Both the position numbers and the translations under genes were made by a program. From Ceratodon purpureus (taxonomy: Eukaryota > Streptophyta > Bryopsida > Pseudoditrichales > Ditrichaceae): a stretch of 64,000 nt of DNA. The stretch is taken from contig CM026426.1 of the NCBI GenBank assembly GCA_014871385.1, positions 61,108,084-61,172,083 of the forward strand, in the 5' to 3' direction. The notes under the pieces were generated by a model, which worked only from the letters and a program-made list of their open reading frames with translations, did not search any database and was not told the origin of the DNA. Positions 35,737 through 47,871 of the stretch are shown here, in pieces (position 1 is the first letter of the stretch; each line of letters opens with the position of its first letter).

Positions 35737-38700
35737 TTACACTCCAAGGAGATCCCGGTCATTGTCATCTTTGTATTCGTTGTCATCGTAGTGTGAATCT
35801 GCTTCTTCCCTCGTCATGTGAACATCCAGCTCCTGCACACGAGCAAGGGGAACTTGTCTCGGTTGCTCCCCAATATCACCGGTATCTGAAGCGTTGCCTC
35901 CTCCCGCGGATGCTCCAGCTATGTTTTCCATGGCAGTATCAGCTGGGTTATGGTTGAATGCTGAATTGGAGTCACCGAATATGCGTCGCGCCCTTGGTTC
36001 GTGTCTTAACACGATTTTCCAATCCGGAGTGACTACATCCTCCATGAAGAAGACCTGTTCAGCGTTTAGTGGTAATATGTATGGATTTATGCGACCTTGT
36101 CCTCCTCAAACGCCTAGCTTGCACATCCAAAATCCCATCCGATCTTTCCTCAAGGACTCTTGATTAACCCACTCCACTTTCATAACTACAATATTCCAAC
36201 CTGAAAAAGACACTTGGTAAATGCCCTTCACAACCCCTACCTCGATACTATTGACGCGACTTTCGCTGACGGGTGTGCATACACCAGAGTCATAAGTAGC
36301 GTAGGCTCTCGCGGATTCGTCGTCGAAACACCGATATAAGGCACCATACGCCCACATGTAGGCATACGACTCCGCCATTGCGGATGGCATGGTCGACAAT
36401 TGGATTAATTTCTCATCTAACGGGAAATCTGCTGTCCGAAGCTGCTGCACATGCACTCGTAGCCAATCTGAAAATGGACCCATCTGTGCCAAATGCTCGG
36501 GGTAGGATACGAGACGCCGTGAATTACGGCGATGGTGCACAGCTCTGTACGCTTGTCTGTCCGAGTTCCGGTCCTCTTTCAAAGAACTGTATTCCCTGTA
36601 GGGGCAGCATGTGCATTAGTTCATGTGGTAATACCGCACTGTAATGCATGGACTAACAAGTGCAAACATAAAAACTGTGGAAAAATATCTTACTCTAGCA
36701 ATTCGGCTGTGTACTCAGAGTGTGTGATCACATACTCATGTATGTCATGGACCTCGTCTTCTGAGAGCGTGATGGTTTTAAATTTTCCCATCACTAATTC
36801 TCCTGAGTCACGCAACTCTTCTTCGGAATCCCAAATCCTTCTACGAGAATGTGGAAAATCAGCAAAGTACTCCATGCCAAAAGACAGAGCCTCGTCATCC
36901 CTGTATCATGAAGCCATGCTCGCTTCGGGTCGGGCCATGTTACGGACGTAGCCAGCAAGAACGCCCATATAACGTTCAATGGGATAGCACCAGCGTCCGT
37001 GAATGGGTCCACATTGTTGTAATTCTTCTACCAAGTGCACTGTGAGGTGAGTCATGATGTCGAAGAAACTAGGTGGAAATACTGCTCGAAGAGACACAAG
37101 GTTTCTGCTATAAAATCCATGAGTCCTGGAATCGCGATGGGGTCAATTACTTTAGAACATATGCGTTGGAACACCATGCCCATTCTGATCACCGCGTTCC
37201 TCGGACCTAGTTGAAGGCTGCCTCTGATGGCTGCCGGCATGAGCTGCTGCAGCAAAACGTGATGGTCGTGCGACTTGAGACCATCCAATCTATCCTTCCC
37301 AGCATGCTTCTGTAGCGACGATGCGAATCCCGTTGGAGTGGCAGTATTAGCCAAAACTCTAAGAAAGGCTCTCCGCTCGGAATTAGATAGTACATAAGGT
37401 GCTCTCGGTTGAATGTATGTCTCTGAGTTCGGCCTGGGTTGTAGCCAGAGGTTTGGCATGACACCTGCTTGCTCCATGTCTTTCCTAACCTCTTCTGTAT
37501 CGTTGTCACCGAAGATGTGCTTGACAATGTTTGCTGAGATATTACGCTCTGTGTGCATCACGTCCACAAGGTGACAAATAGGTAGGTCCTGCATTCCAAT
37601 ATATATTTAGTGAGATGAGGTACTGTCTCTCCACATATTGCACCTACCGATTGACAAGACAAAGAGCGCAGCGACACAAAGAAATCAATGACTGCAAAAG
37701 GGGAGGGTTCGGAAAAGTACCTTCCAGTAGGGAAGACGATGCAGGATTGACACCCTGTTCACTCCGTATTTTCTTGCGGGGTCTGACGTTTTCGGAGTTC
37801 CTCCATTGTATAAAAAGGTTGCACGAATCCTGCCATGCCGAACAGTGCACGCACCAGTCGGTCGGGTTGGTGCAACAGAATGATCTACAGATCCACCGAA
37901 GTTTACAAAGTCATTTTGAAGGGGGTGGTTCCTGGATAACCACTTCCGGTATTGGAAGCAAGAGTAAATGTTCTTCTTCAGTGCAATAGAACGTTGAGAG
38001 ATTGTGAATTCAGCGCAACAGGGACAACCAACGTACCCTTTTGTGACCTGACCTGACACCACGCCATATGCGGGGAAGTCATGCAGCGTCCACATAAGGA
38101 TGGCCCTCAAATTGAATGATGGCTGGTCTTGGTATCGGGAGGCATCTACCGTAGGGACACCAATTGGCTGCCATAGACTTAACAATTCTTCAAGGAGCGG
38201 CTCCAGAAAGATGTCAAAACAAGATCCTGTAACAGAGTGAGGACCTGGAATGATCATGCTGAGAATAAGAAATCCCTTCTTGGTGCTCAACCAAGGAGGG
38301 ACATTGTAGTTGATGATTACAACTGGCCAAGTCGACCACGTTGATCGTTTAACGCTGAAGGGGTTCAATCCGTCGGTTGCAAGGCCCAGCCTTACGTTCC
38401 TATGCTCCGATGAGAATGTCTCCTCAAGTCTGTCAATGAACTCCCATTGTGGACTATCTGCAGCGTGCCTCATCTTCCCATCTTGGCTTCTATTCTTGAT
38501 GTGCCAGGTTTGTAATTCTGCAAGCTTTGGAGTACTGTATATCCGTTGCAGACGCGGAATTAGCGGGAAGTAACGTAGCACTTTGCATCGGACTCTGGAA
38601 TTTCCCATGCGTTTGTATTTGGGAGCCCTGCACCCCGCCTTCGTACATTGGTCTCTCAGTTCATTGTCTCCCGGGTACACCATGCAATTGTTTGGACAAA

Positions 38701-39735
38701 CATCTATGTCTTGATGTTGAAGTCCAAGCTTGCGTAACAGTTTAGTTGCCGCATACTCGCTTGGTGGGAGAGTATTAATCTCGGGAAGGATAGCGTTCTT
38801 TAACAATGTGAACAGCTCCGTGATGAAAGAACTAGTGTATTTGTGTGTTCGACATGCTTGGAGCAAAATCATCGTCGCGCTCAGACTGCTCATACGTGAT
38901 CCTGCGTACAAGAGAGTGTGGGAGCTCTCCTCTAGCATCTGTTGAGCGGCATCAACATCTGCTTCCTGTGATGCGTCCGCTGGAATTTCATGCCTCACGA
39001 CAGGTTCTTCGCTGCACACCGGACTTCAAGGTGGATCATGCTCAGTAGCAGCCTCATTCTCAACGGGCAGCGCTTGTTCATCTGCCAGCCGGGTAACCTC
39101 TGCGTACCTACTCAAGGCGTTCTGGACAAGTCCTGTCATGTCTAGGTTAGCGTCGGTTTCAGCTGAAGCCTCCCAAAGCAGTCTTGCCCTTCCAAATCTA
39201 CCGTACTCGTCCTGGATATGAGAGTCCTATTCGTCATCGGAACTGTCAGGTGGAATTCCCTGCAGAGGAACCCCCGATAATTTTTCAGAACTCATAATTA
39301 AGAATTTGGCGGGTTATGTAATACAGTTCATATAACCGGTACAATACATCTCTACCGAAGCAACGTTGCATCATGTGTGTGGCCCGTGGGGGATAGCAGT
39401 CTAAAAAATCGCACAATTTCTATGCCTTCGGGAAGGGAAGTGTGGGACTATTTCTGGAATTTGTATGTTTTATCCAAATTTTCAAGAGATGGCAGAATAG
39501 AATGTACCTGAGTTCGTCCCCTATAGTATGGATGCCTCCCAAATTCGTTAAGATGTCTCACAGACATTGCAGGCGATCGTTTTGACGCTGGAGATCCGAC
39601 ACAAATGTTACATTTACACCGAATAAGAACTAAGTTGTTAGTCTGTGCCCACGCCATTTCCCGTCTGAGCAGCTTCGCGTCCCGGTTTGCTATTCGCATT
39701 ACGTCCATGCACGTTTGCCTGCCCGGGTTGGGCAT
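35737..39735 (-). pseudogene. TNP2-type CACTA transposase of CACTA-2, few lesions
   Basis: Exon pieces on the - strand: 39735-39510 with REMAWAQTNN, CKCNIC and HLNEFGRHPYY (Transpos_assoc-like); 39297-37727 with DVCPNNCMVYPG, YFPLIPRLQRIY, NVRLGLATDGLNPF and DFPAYGVVSG (Transposase_21); 37567-36690 with HLVDVMHTERN, SHDHHVLLQQLMPAAIRG and GPIHGRWCYPIERYMG (DUF4218); 36582-36106 and 36045-35737 (DUF4216-like and an acidic tail). Lesions: TAG near 39230, TGA near 39030, a one-base deletion near 37080 and TGA near 36905 within EASMAS. Otherwise collinear with the CACTA-1 copy, which it complements for defining the family. Confidence 0.85.
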
Positions 39736-40830
39736 GACTCGTTCCTCCAGAGTAGCACTGGCAGATATTTAGCAACAACATTGATCAGAGTCATTGACAC
39801 AAGTGATTCTAAATAGACAGCGGTGCATAAACAAAGCAGAGTTTAAGGACAATTAAAAAAGTTGAAATCCAGGAATTAAGCAGACACCGGAAGCATGCCA
39901 TTCTAACAGCCCGTGGCTATGGACAAAGAGCGCTAACATTTGAAGCACCCCCGACTGTAATAACAAATTTAACAACACATTAGATGAAAGAGCTAGGGTT
40001 AAGAATACCTCGCCATCAAGTCCCGCTTCTTCTTGAGTTACAGCAAGAGTCGCTACGTAATGACGATAACTCCGTGCGCTAAACAATTGCAAGGGTTTAG
40101 CTTTGCAGCTCCGTGAGCGTGGAATTTGACTCTAAATCTTAACAAATAGCTCTTTCTTCGACAAAGTATGCATACCGGCTCTACATATACAGCCCCCAGG
40201 AGGTGATTTGACACTAAAAACGCCTTCTCAGACTCAACGTTCAATACGAAATAAGAGGGCCATGGTCGTGCGAAGACCTTACGTAACATTCGTAGATGGA
40301 CAGAATATACCCTTCACTCCCCAACGCAATATTTCTGGACGTGACCACCTGCCGCATTGTCTGAAATCGTGACCACCTGCTACCTGTGCGGGCTAATTTG
40401 GTGCTTACACAATTCCCTTATGTTCATGAACATCTTCGTGGTGCGATGAGATCCACATTGTGATAAGTTTGGTAGGCACCGTTGTGCCTATAATAACAAG
40501 CCGCCACAGCGCTCTAAACCAGGCATACGTCAGACATTCCACAAGCATCGCCTGCGTCTAAAGGATCGGATCATTCTTTCCTTAGCTAAGTTGGCCCATA
40601 TTAGGGTGGAAAGGGTTCTAGCTATGGCGGCTGGTAATCTAACATAATCTTTGACAAAACGAGCTTCCGAATCCGCGAACAAAATAAACCCTCAACGGTA
40701 CATTGTGCCACATGATCGTTGAAGTAGTACAAAAATCCGGGTAGCTTAGATTCCTTTGAGCTATAATATGGTGCACATATGCCACCAAGTCCCAATGAGA
40801 AGCAGTGCGTTCAATCGAGTGAGTGTGGAC
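39736..40830. other. CACTA-2 intergenic region
   Basis: Upstream region of the transposase gene (-) and the cysteine-rich ORF (+). No further gene seen. Confidence 0.4.
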
Positions 40831-41370
40831 ATGGCCGAATCTGTCGAGGCCAACGGTAGTTCTCACTGGAGATCGGAGTGGAAGTGCAACCGTTTGCGAT
40901 TATCGCCATGGATGTTAGACTGTCTGACTTTAGAATTTGAGGACAACCTGCATGGAATGCACGACGAATGTCACTGTCTATGTGGTAGGTGCTATCAGCT
41001 AATGTGGTTGCATAAACCACAGCACTATAAATGTAGGGGTTGGCAGAAAAAGAGATACCTAGGTTTGGACGATCGGATCAGAACTCGCAGGAGAATGTGC
41101 CGTTGTAATCCCGCCAAAAAGGTAAAATGGATGGCATGGTTTTGTAACAGGTGCACGGAGGTCTGCGAGATGACTGTGTTTGCCCCATGCGTAAGAAGAC
41201 GCCAAGCAGACGATGCAGTCGTGGACGACCTCGAAGAACGCGTGGCTGTAGGGTATACTACTAGCGGAAGCTCGGAGGAAAAGTCCGACAGTACATCGTA
41301 TCGAGGAACTTCACCTGACTACAGCAACGGAGAAGACACAAGCGAAGAAGAGATTAGCTCAGGCATGTAG
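40831..41370 (+). CDS. Cysteine-rich ORF in CACTA-2
   Basis: An intact 179-residue frame from ATG 40831 (MAESVEANG). The middle is rich in Cys, His and Trp: CHCLCGRCY, then CRGW, a basic block RTRRRMCRC, then WFCNRCTEVC and APC. The spacing suggests one or two zinc-binding modules. The C-terminal 50 residues are acidic and Ser-rich (SSEEKSD...EDTSEEE). No family recognised. Its place between TNP2 and protein X in the element suggests an accessory gene, possibly DNA-binding; that is inference. It could still be one exon of a larger gene. Confidence 0.45.
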   Translation: MAESVEANGSSHWRSEWKCNRLRLSPWMLDCLTLEFEDNLHGMHDECHCLCGRCYQLMWLHKPQHYKCRGWQKKRYLGLDDRIRTRRRMCRCNPAKKVKWMAWFCNRCTEVCEMTVFAPCVRRRQADDAVVDDLEERVAVGYTTSGSSEEKSDSTSYRGTSPDYSNGEDTSEEEISSGM

Positions 41371-41819
41371 GTTTATTGGTAGTTTTGTGTTAGGGATACT
41401 GATCGTGGTCGTAGAAGTCATGAAATCAACTCAGGTCCCTTCTACATGTTTCATGTGGAATGGAATTCCGTTGGTGCACATTTAAAACCTCGCGGTTCAC
41501 GGTTAGAGCGGGATTAGGATAGCTAATACCAGTAATCATCACCAAGGTTTTGAGCAACCAATATTCATATAACTATTGATCTTCATAAGGGTCTGCAATA
41601 AAGGGAGTTGATCAATTTTGATCACGTATCTAATGTTATGTCTCTTCACTAGGACAACAAAAATAAGTGTTGGTACGCTGAATTTATGGCTACAAAAACA
41701 TCAATCCGCTGTGCAGAAATCTCACTACATCTTCTTAGAGGGCCACTCTTCTCGCTCAGACGTTGCAAGCACCGAGGATCGGAGCACCTCTGGTCAAGAC
41801 TAACATCATCTGTGTTGCA
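41371..41819. other. CACTA-2 intergenic region
   Basis: No gene seen; AT-rich leader before the protein X copy. Confidence 0.4.
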
Positions 41820-43140
41820 GTTTGATCTGGGAGATGGAGCGCTCTAAGGATCAATGGGCGGAATGGTTTCGCGATTGCATGCTCCTCAATGGACATGGTT
41901 TCTTGCCAGGTCATCCTTCCACCCGCGACATCTTCGGCCGGAAGGAAGTACTGGACCACTAGGGTCCTGCAGTAGAGATCACAGAGGGCGCAGGAGCTCC
42001 ATGTTGAGGATATGAATTACGCGAAGAGGATGGAGAAGTGTATAACCTTTACGTGACAGAATTGTTTGAACGTGTGCATCAACGGACATTGCTTTCCCGA
42101 GTTCTCCCTTACCATTTTGCCCACGGTGTTGCTGTAGAGGCCAGTGGTGGGGCGGTGAACTGGGTAGCGTTTGCCATCACTAGGTGTTTTCCGAGACACA
42201 AAAGAAGTCCATTTCTTTCTGCCACACGGTTCGCCAACGTTAACGCACCACTGCCTTGGACCTACAAGAAGGTGTTGCCAGAGGCAGCCACCGACGGAGT
42301 TGGACCTCCCGTGACATCCGCACCTGTGAGTACATGAACCTCCTGATTTCTATTGTAGTACTGAGACGCATGTCCTGTGAGATTGCATCCTTTACTCTGT
42401 CATGCTATTCTTCATATAATTCAGATGCTCAAATATTTCAATGGACCTCCTCTGTTTCTTTGTAGGTAATAACCTCGAAAGAGGAGGTCGATGATAAAAC
42501 AGAGGATGGGCACACGAGAAACAGCGTTCCCGCACAGGAAATACCGGCGCCAAACATTCTGCAGAACAAATGTGTTTGTATTGCAGACTCTTGCGTTGCG
42601 AAGGGGCTTTACATTATCACCGAGGATGTAGTAGCAGCTGCGCGACGGAAGAAGAGGAAGGTACACGCTGATTTCGCAGCCACTGCAGCAGATATCGAGG
42701 CCATCAAGAAATCCCTGGCAATCGAGCAGGACAAGGTGATCATCGCCAGAGACAAACACGCCGCCATGGTCCTGCACCATCGCCGAGCCGAGGAGCACTT
42801 CACAAAATCTGTTGAAATAGAGAAGTCGACCTCGAATCAATTGGTAGAAATATTATCAGAGAACTCCAATTCACAATCTATTCAGGACCTTCGCTCCCTG
42901 GCAAAGGTAGGCCGGACAATCCGTAATTCTGCTACAGCTGAACTTGATTGACTGACGCGAAAAATGAAATTTGTGAAAGCAAACCTTCGAGCGGCACGGG
43001 CTCGGGTGGAAGAAATGGTGAATAAGTACGAGGAGCTGATTACACGACGTGACAAAGCGTCCGAGACTCTGAAACGTGAGGATGCTCTTATGAGCGCTGT
43101 CACGGAGTTCATGCAGAACGAGAAGGGGGGACCGAATTAG
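41820..43140 (+). pseudogene. Protein X copy 1 in CACTA-2, broken
   Basis: Homolog of 50629-51323. Exon 41820-42325 (ATG 41834, MERSKDQWAEWFRDCM) and exon 42466-43140, joined in phase by a GTGAGT...TGTAG intron. Shared with X2: a WFR...G(F/Y)(L/I)P motif, then (E/L)LF..(V/T)HQ, and W(V/A)AFA with a following Cys. The second exon encodes a nuclear-type basic patch (RRKKRK) followed by a long coiled coil (DIEAIKKSLAIEQDK...). Stops: TAG near 41960, TGA near 42005 and TGA at 42949 within the coiled coil; no frame change. No known domain is recognised, so function is unknown. Confidence 0.6.
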
Positions 43141-43792
43141 CCATGTCATCCAACAATTGACAGTGACAACGAAACAAAGGCACCTGTATTCTACCCGTCG
43201 TGAACATGGTGCGTGGGTGGACAGAATGACCCGATGCAGTAGAAAGGAATTCTAATGCATGTACATGCGCATATCTTCGGAATGCAACGATCCGACTAAT
43301 TATGGAGGGACCTCGAACACAGTGCCTTTTCAAACCGCGAATAGAAAAGGACAGCAGCCCGTGTCAATTCTGCATGCTGCTTATATGATACCTTCTCCCT
43401 GATAAGATTAGTTTGTGTTTCCATTTTGTAGATGCGCAGGAGCTTTACATGTAGAAGCTATGGATAATATTTTCTGGTTTTATACTCTTCCTTGAGTACA
43501 GCGTTTTCGTGTTATGGATTCCCTTGTTAGCACATTCGGAACTGTAGAAACTCATTCAAACAGGGAAGGAGGTATAGTTTCACGGGAACTTTTCATATCA
43601 CTTTCCACTGTGGGACAACTAACAATTCACACGCTGTGCATAACTGTGAATGTGTAAATGAATTTCAACAATCAAAGACATGTGTGTTTCCTACAAAGGC
43701 TGCATGTTCAATAAACCGTAGAGTGCGTGAGTTTTGTAATTAGAATGGGACAAGGATACAGAAGGGTACTCTAAACTACAACAAAGAGGCTT
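43141..43792. other. CACTA-2 intergenic region
   Basis: Tail-to-tail spacer between protein X copy 1 and the membrane ORF. No gene seen. Confidence 0.4.
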
Positions 43793-44560
43793 CTACTTTG
43801 GAGAATAACAATCGAGATTGTGCTCCGCCTCCTCACTAATATTATCGTACCACTCCTGCCACAGTCCTTTCGAATCGTCCACTGAAGTAGTTCCCTCGTC
43901 TTTGGTATTACAAGCGTCTGTGCTGGTCCTGGCAAAGGATCTAGGAATGTCTACGGTCGGACACCAGGTTTTATTCACTCTCGTCCCCACCACAGATGGC
44001 GCATCATTTTCTCTCCGCTGTGCACCTACATTCCCATTTGCATTTGCCAAACAAGCGCATTGAACCTCCCGATTCACAGCTCTATGACTACAAGCCGAAG
44101 TAAGCAGGAATGTTGATAGGCACAAAATCGCAGCTAGAAAAAGTAAAGTGACATAGGAAATATGTGGCTTGTGAAACGTACCCTCTTCGTTTCCAGATAT
44201 AGTAGCATTCACGAGATCGACCGACTGAAGAGAGAGAACTAGCAATACAAGGTTTACTAACTCTGCCCTAAAGCAGGACGTGCCCCCATACTTGGCGCAG
44301 ATACTATCTACGACGGCAGACTCAACCTCCCCGAGACAACCCGAGAACACTGAATTCATATCGAGGCCGCTCCCCACTCTAGCCTCTAGATCCAGCAGTA
44401 CGGTGTCGTTAATGGGTTCCTCTGTCACTTCGGCCTCGACATCGGCCTTCACTAGAGAGGTTCGACTACCCATATGAGTGCTAAAGAACCACCACTTGTC
44501 ATCCTTGTCGTGATCCTCGCTTAGCATGAACTCGTAGTCTGTATCACTCGAGCGCTCCAT
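43793..44560 (-). CDS. Two-helix membrane ORF in CACTA-2
   Basis: An intact 255-residue frame starting MERSSDTDYEF. Acidic N-terminal half, then two hydrophobic segments: about residues 105-122 (LVNLVLLVLSLQSVDLV) and 146-170 (ISYVTLLFLAAILCLSTFLL), followed by a Cys/Asn-containing polar tail. The second segment fits a membrane helix. No family recognised. It faces away from the TnpA-like gene, with a 370-bp shared upstream region. A membrane protein is unexpected in a CACTA element; it may be captured host sequence or a chance frame. Confidence 0.4.
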   Translation of the reverse strand: MERSSDTDYEFMLSEDHDKDDKWWFFSTHMGSRTSLVKADVEAEVTEEPINDTVLLDLEARVGSGLDMNSVFSGCLGEVESAVVDSICAKYGGTSCFRAELVNLVLLVLSLQSVDLVNATISGNEEGTFHKPHISYVTLLFLAAILCLSTFLLTSACSHRAVNREVQCACLANANGNVGAQRRENDAPSVVGTRVNKTWCPTVDIPRSFARTSTDACNTKDEGTTSVDDSKGLWQEWYDNISEEAEHNLDCYSPK

Positions 44561-44932
44561 CTGCCAAAGTCGATCGCAGAGTGCACACTCCGAAAGACCT
44601 CAAATGCTAGGCGTGTTGCATTTCAAGAGTACGTATTCTCCGTCTCTTACGCGGCTGTCACTGCGAGACAACGAATGCAATGCGATGATAAGTATTAGCG
44701 ACCTATTCTCTTCTAATTCGGGTCTGGAGCTAATTGATAGGACATTAGACATCGTGCTCCACAGCAACTTCCAATTCCTAGGATGAAATTTGTGGACGAA
44801 CTGAAAGCCATGGCGTGAGCCCTCCAGCACCTCCCCTCCAAATCGAGCCCTGTGCTAGTTGCGATCATGTGTCACGTAGGGCACCTGCGCCGCTGCAATG
44901 GACGAGATTATCGTGATCCCTAAACGGTCGCT

Positions 44933-47871
44933 ATGGCTTCACTTTCGGAGTGCGGCAGCTGCTCCGGCGATTCAGAATCGGAGGAGTACTTATCTGTTCA
45001 ACGCGCGATACCTAGCTCTCTACGATTTGGCGTAACCAGACTCAGCTTCGAATCCCTCCGCAGCGCTGTAATGGCGTCTGTAATTCCTACCCCAAGCGTG
45101 ACCTCTAGCCGCACAGCAGCACCCACGATCCCACAGGTACGTGCCGATTGCATCGCCCATGTTTGATCCTGATTTTAGGGTTTAAAGATACGCAGTCTTC
45201 AAATTTCCGGATTGTTTGTGACCTATCGATAACAGTCATGTTCCATGCTATAATTCTCAAAATCCCATGGACAATATCAAAGAGTGTACGAGGCTATAGT
45301 TGTCGCCAACGAGTGTTAGTCTTCTACATTAATGCTTGTATTTTACGTTTCCTCTATCCTCACAATCACGACTGTCGAAGTTTGTATGCGAATGGCTTTT
45401 AAGGAACTGATATATTTTGCCATATCCTGGATTAATAGGTAGGTTTGAGCCGCAATCCGTCATGGACACGGTTGCAACCGGATTCTATCCCTACAGGTTG
45501 GGCTCCTGAATTAACTCATTAGCGCAGCACCGAACAGGGCATCTTTAACGGAACTCTCCAGCCGCGAATGGCGGGTTCTTCCCCTCACCAACGGGGACTT
45601 CCACATATTGTACCTCGCCCAGCGCATACTGCGCCACCGAACATTCGCAGTCAGGCATCAACCTCTCAAGACATCGGAGGAACAATCAGCAATGGTAGGC
45701 GGCGTCCGAGAAGCTCCGCAACTAAAGAACGGGAGGCATCGGCTAAACGGAGAGCCCGCACCTTGCAGAACGAAGCCTACGCGATGCAGAGGATTGCACA
45801 CACCGAAGGTCGCCAGATAAGGTACCCTATCTTAACGAATCTCGAGGGTGAAATAATAGGAAATCGGGGGAAATGGCAAGCAGCCGTTAGATCTATCGTT
45901 GAATTGACAGTGGACAGATCAATTTGTGAATACCGAAAAGAACCAGGGGAATGGAAATGGCTATTGAGAACGATTCAACGCGAGCTGGACCTTCGCTTCT
46001 CCTTCGTATATCCAGTGAAGCCAGATATATTATCCTCTTATCTGTCCCAGATCCTGAGCAACGATAGGTACAAATGGCATAAGCATTATGTCCACACTTC
46101 AGGTGGGCAACACGAAGATTGCCCAGATGAAGCCTTCGAAACTCTTCGTCGTTTTTGGAAGAGCACAGAGGGGAAAGCCAAGAGCGAGACGATGAAAGGA
46201 ATCCGCTCTAAGGTTGGCAAGGATGTATCCTGTTACAGTGATCAAGACCACGAAATTACTCCGACGCGTCCCCTGAGAAGCAAGTCCACCTCTGATGATT
46301 TCCATACCCCTGACTCCTATCAAGTAAAGGTATGCATTTGCGTTAACTTGGATTCCTGATTTTGAAATTCCTCCTTTTAATGTGAACTGAAGTTGCTAGA
46401 ATCTTCAGCTGCTCTCTCACACTAAACCCCTGGATTGTATTAGATGCTCTGTGAACAATTCCATCTCATTTGTTTTCTCTTTCTAAAACCATGACCGAAC
46501 GCATTGTTCATGTGCAATATGCGAATCCGTACGGGACTCCTATGTGCAGCGACTGGGTAATGGATGCTCCGACTGAATACGGGGCAACAGAGACATACGG
46601 CTCACATGCGCATTCCCCCGAAGTCGTGAACTCTACGTCTATTCCGCAAGTTGGCTAATGTTGTGTCCCGTTCTGAACAATTTCTCAATACACATGCTGT
46701 ACATTCCACATAGGCTGATGTTCTAACTGTCGTGTATTTTAATCTCATAGGGCACCCCCAGCTACAACCAGTCCACCCCGGCAGAGAATGTCTTGGATTC
46801 ATGGAAGGAGGGGATGGAAACCCGCATGGATTTTCTACAGTTGAATTTGACCGAGTTACTACAGTTGATAAAGCAAGGCACCGTAGCAGAAAATAGAAGC
46901 ACGGGCCTTGTAACGCCGTCTATTCCAACCGTGCTAAGGACTCCTTCAACGTCTAACTCCAATGCGTTCGATGTTGGTGCACTGCATACAGACATCACAA
47001 CGCCAGTTACTCCTTTAGCACCAAGTGCCCCAGGTGAAAATCGTGAAACCTTGCCATCCTCTGAGATTCTGATAAACAAGTGTAATTGCTGATGCATATG
47101 ATGATCCATTTCTGAAACTTCATATTCTATTTCTCATGTATAATAAGATTCTAACATTCACAACTTCGTTCTATAGCCTCTCCAGACGGTACTCATCCGC
47201 AGCCTCTATGTCAACAGCAGGCGAGTTCACCCATTAGCGGTGATACCATTATACTGAATCCGCCAGCACACAGTCAGGATGAGCTCACAACTTCCGAATG
47301 CGCCCCAAGTGGTACTTCACCAATGAGCAGCCACAGCACGGGCGGTGTGTCCATAGGACCACTTCAAGAGTTGTCAAGAATCACACCCTTGTCGAAGTCT
47401 TCCCCAGTGGATCAAAGAGATCCTAGTGTGACAGCATGCATTGTTTCGCCCGTGGGAGATGAAGGGGTTGTAACCCGCGGCGTTCGTGCTCGTAAAACAG
47501 GTCAATGCTCTAAGGTTCCCCCAAAATTCCAACCTGCCAAAGAAACCAATGCATTGGTCCCGGCGAAGAAGCCAGTGTGGATAGTCCACCCTGAATATGG
47601 AGAAATTGTTGTCGCGGCGGGGAAGACTGGGCCTGGCCCGAAGTCTAAACTGCTGAAGGACGTACCACGATGCCCCGACGGCGTTCAATGGATCCATGTC
47701 CTCAGAGTGTTCAAACCATCCGTCAGTGTTATGTACCCAACATCTGCAGATGAACGGCATTCTCTTGACTGTGCTCTCCCTCCAAAGCGGGGACGACATG
47801 CTTTGTTGATGTGGGATAGTCGGTTCCTAATTCCTTACAAAGTGGAGGATTCGATGTCCACATCTACATGA
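44933..47871 (+). CDS. CACTA TnpA-like protein of CACTA-2, four exons, intact
   Basis: Exons 44933-45136, 45523-46329, 46751-47033 and 47177-47871 join in phase through GT-AG introns to a 662-residue frame without a stop. Order: Ser-rich acidic N-terminus (MASLSECGSCSGDSESEE), a basic region (RRRPRSSATKEREASAKRR), a conserved block with RYPILTNLEGE, ELDLRFSFVYPVKPD and KWHKHYV that fits Ptta/En/Spm Transposase_24-type proteins, a short helix-forming stretch (DSWKEGMETRMDFLQL), Ser/Thr/Pro-rich linkers and a C-terminal PVWIVHPEYGEIVV block. The same blocks occur in 26273-22700. In En/Spm such a protein binds subterminal repeats and assists the TNP2-type transposase; here that is by analogy. 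The intact frame contrasts with the broken TNP2 gene. Confidence 0.75.
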
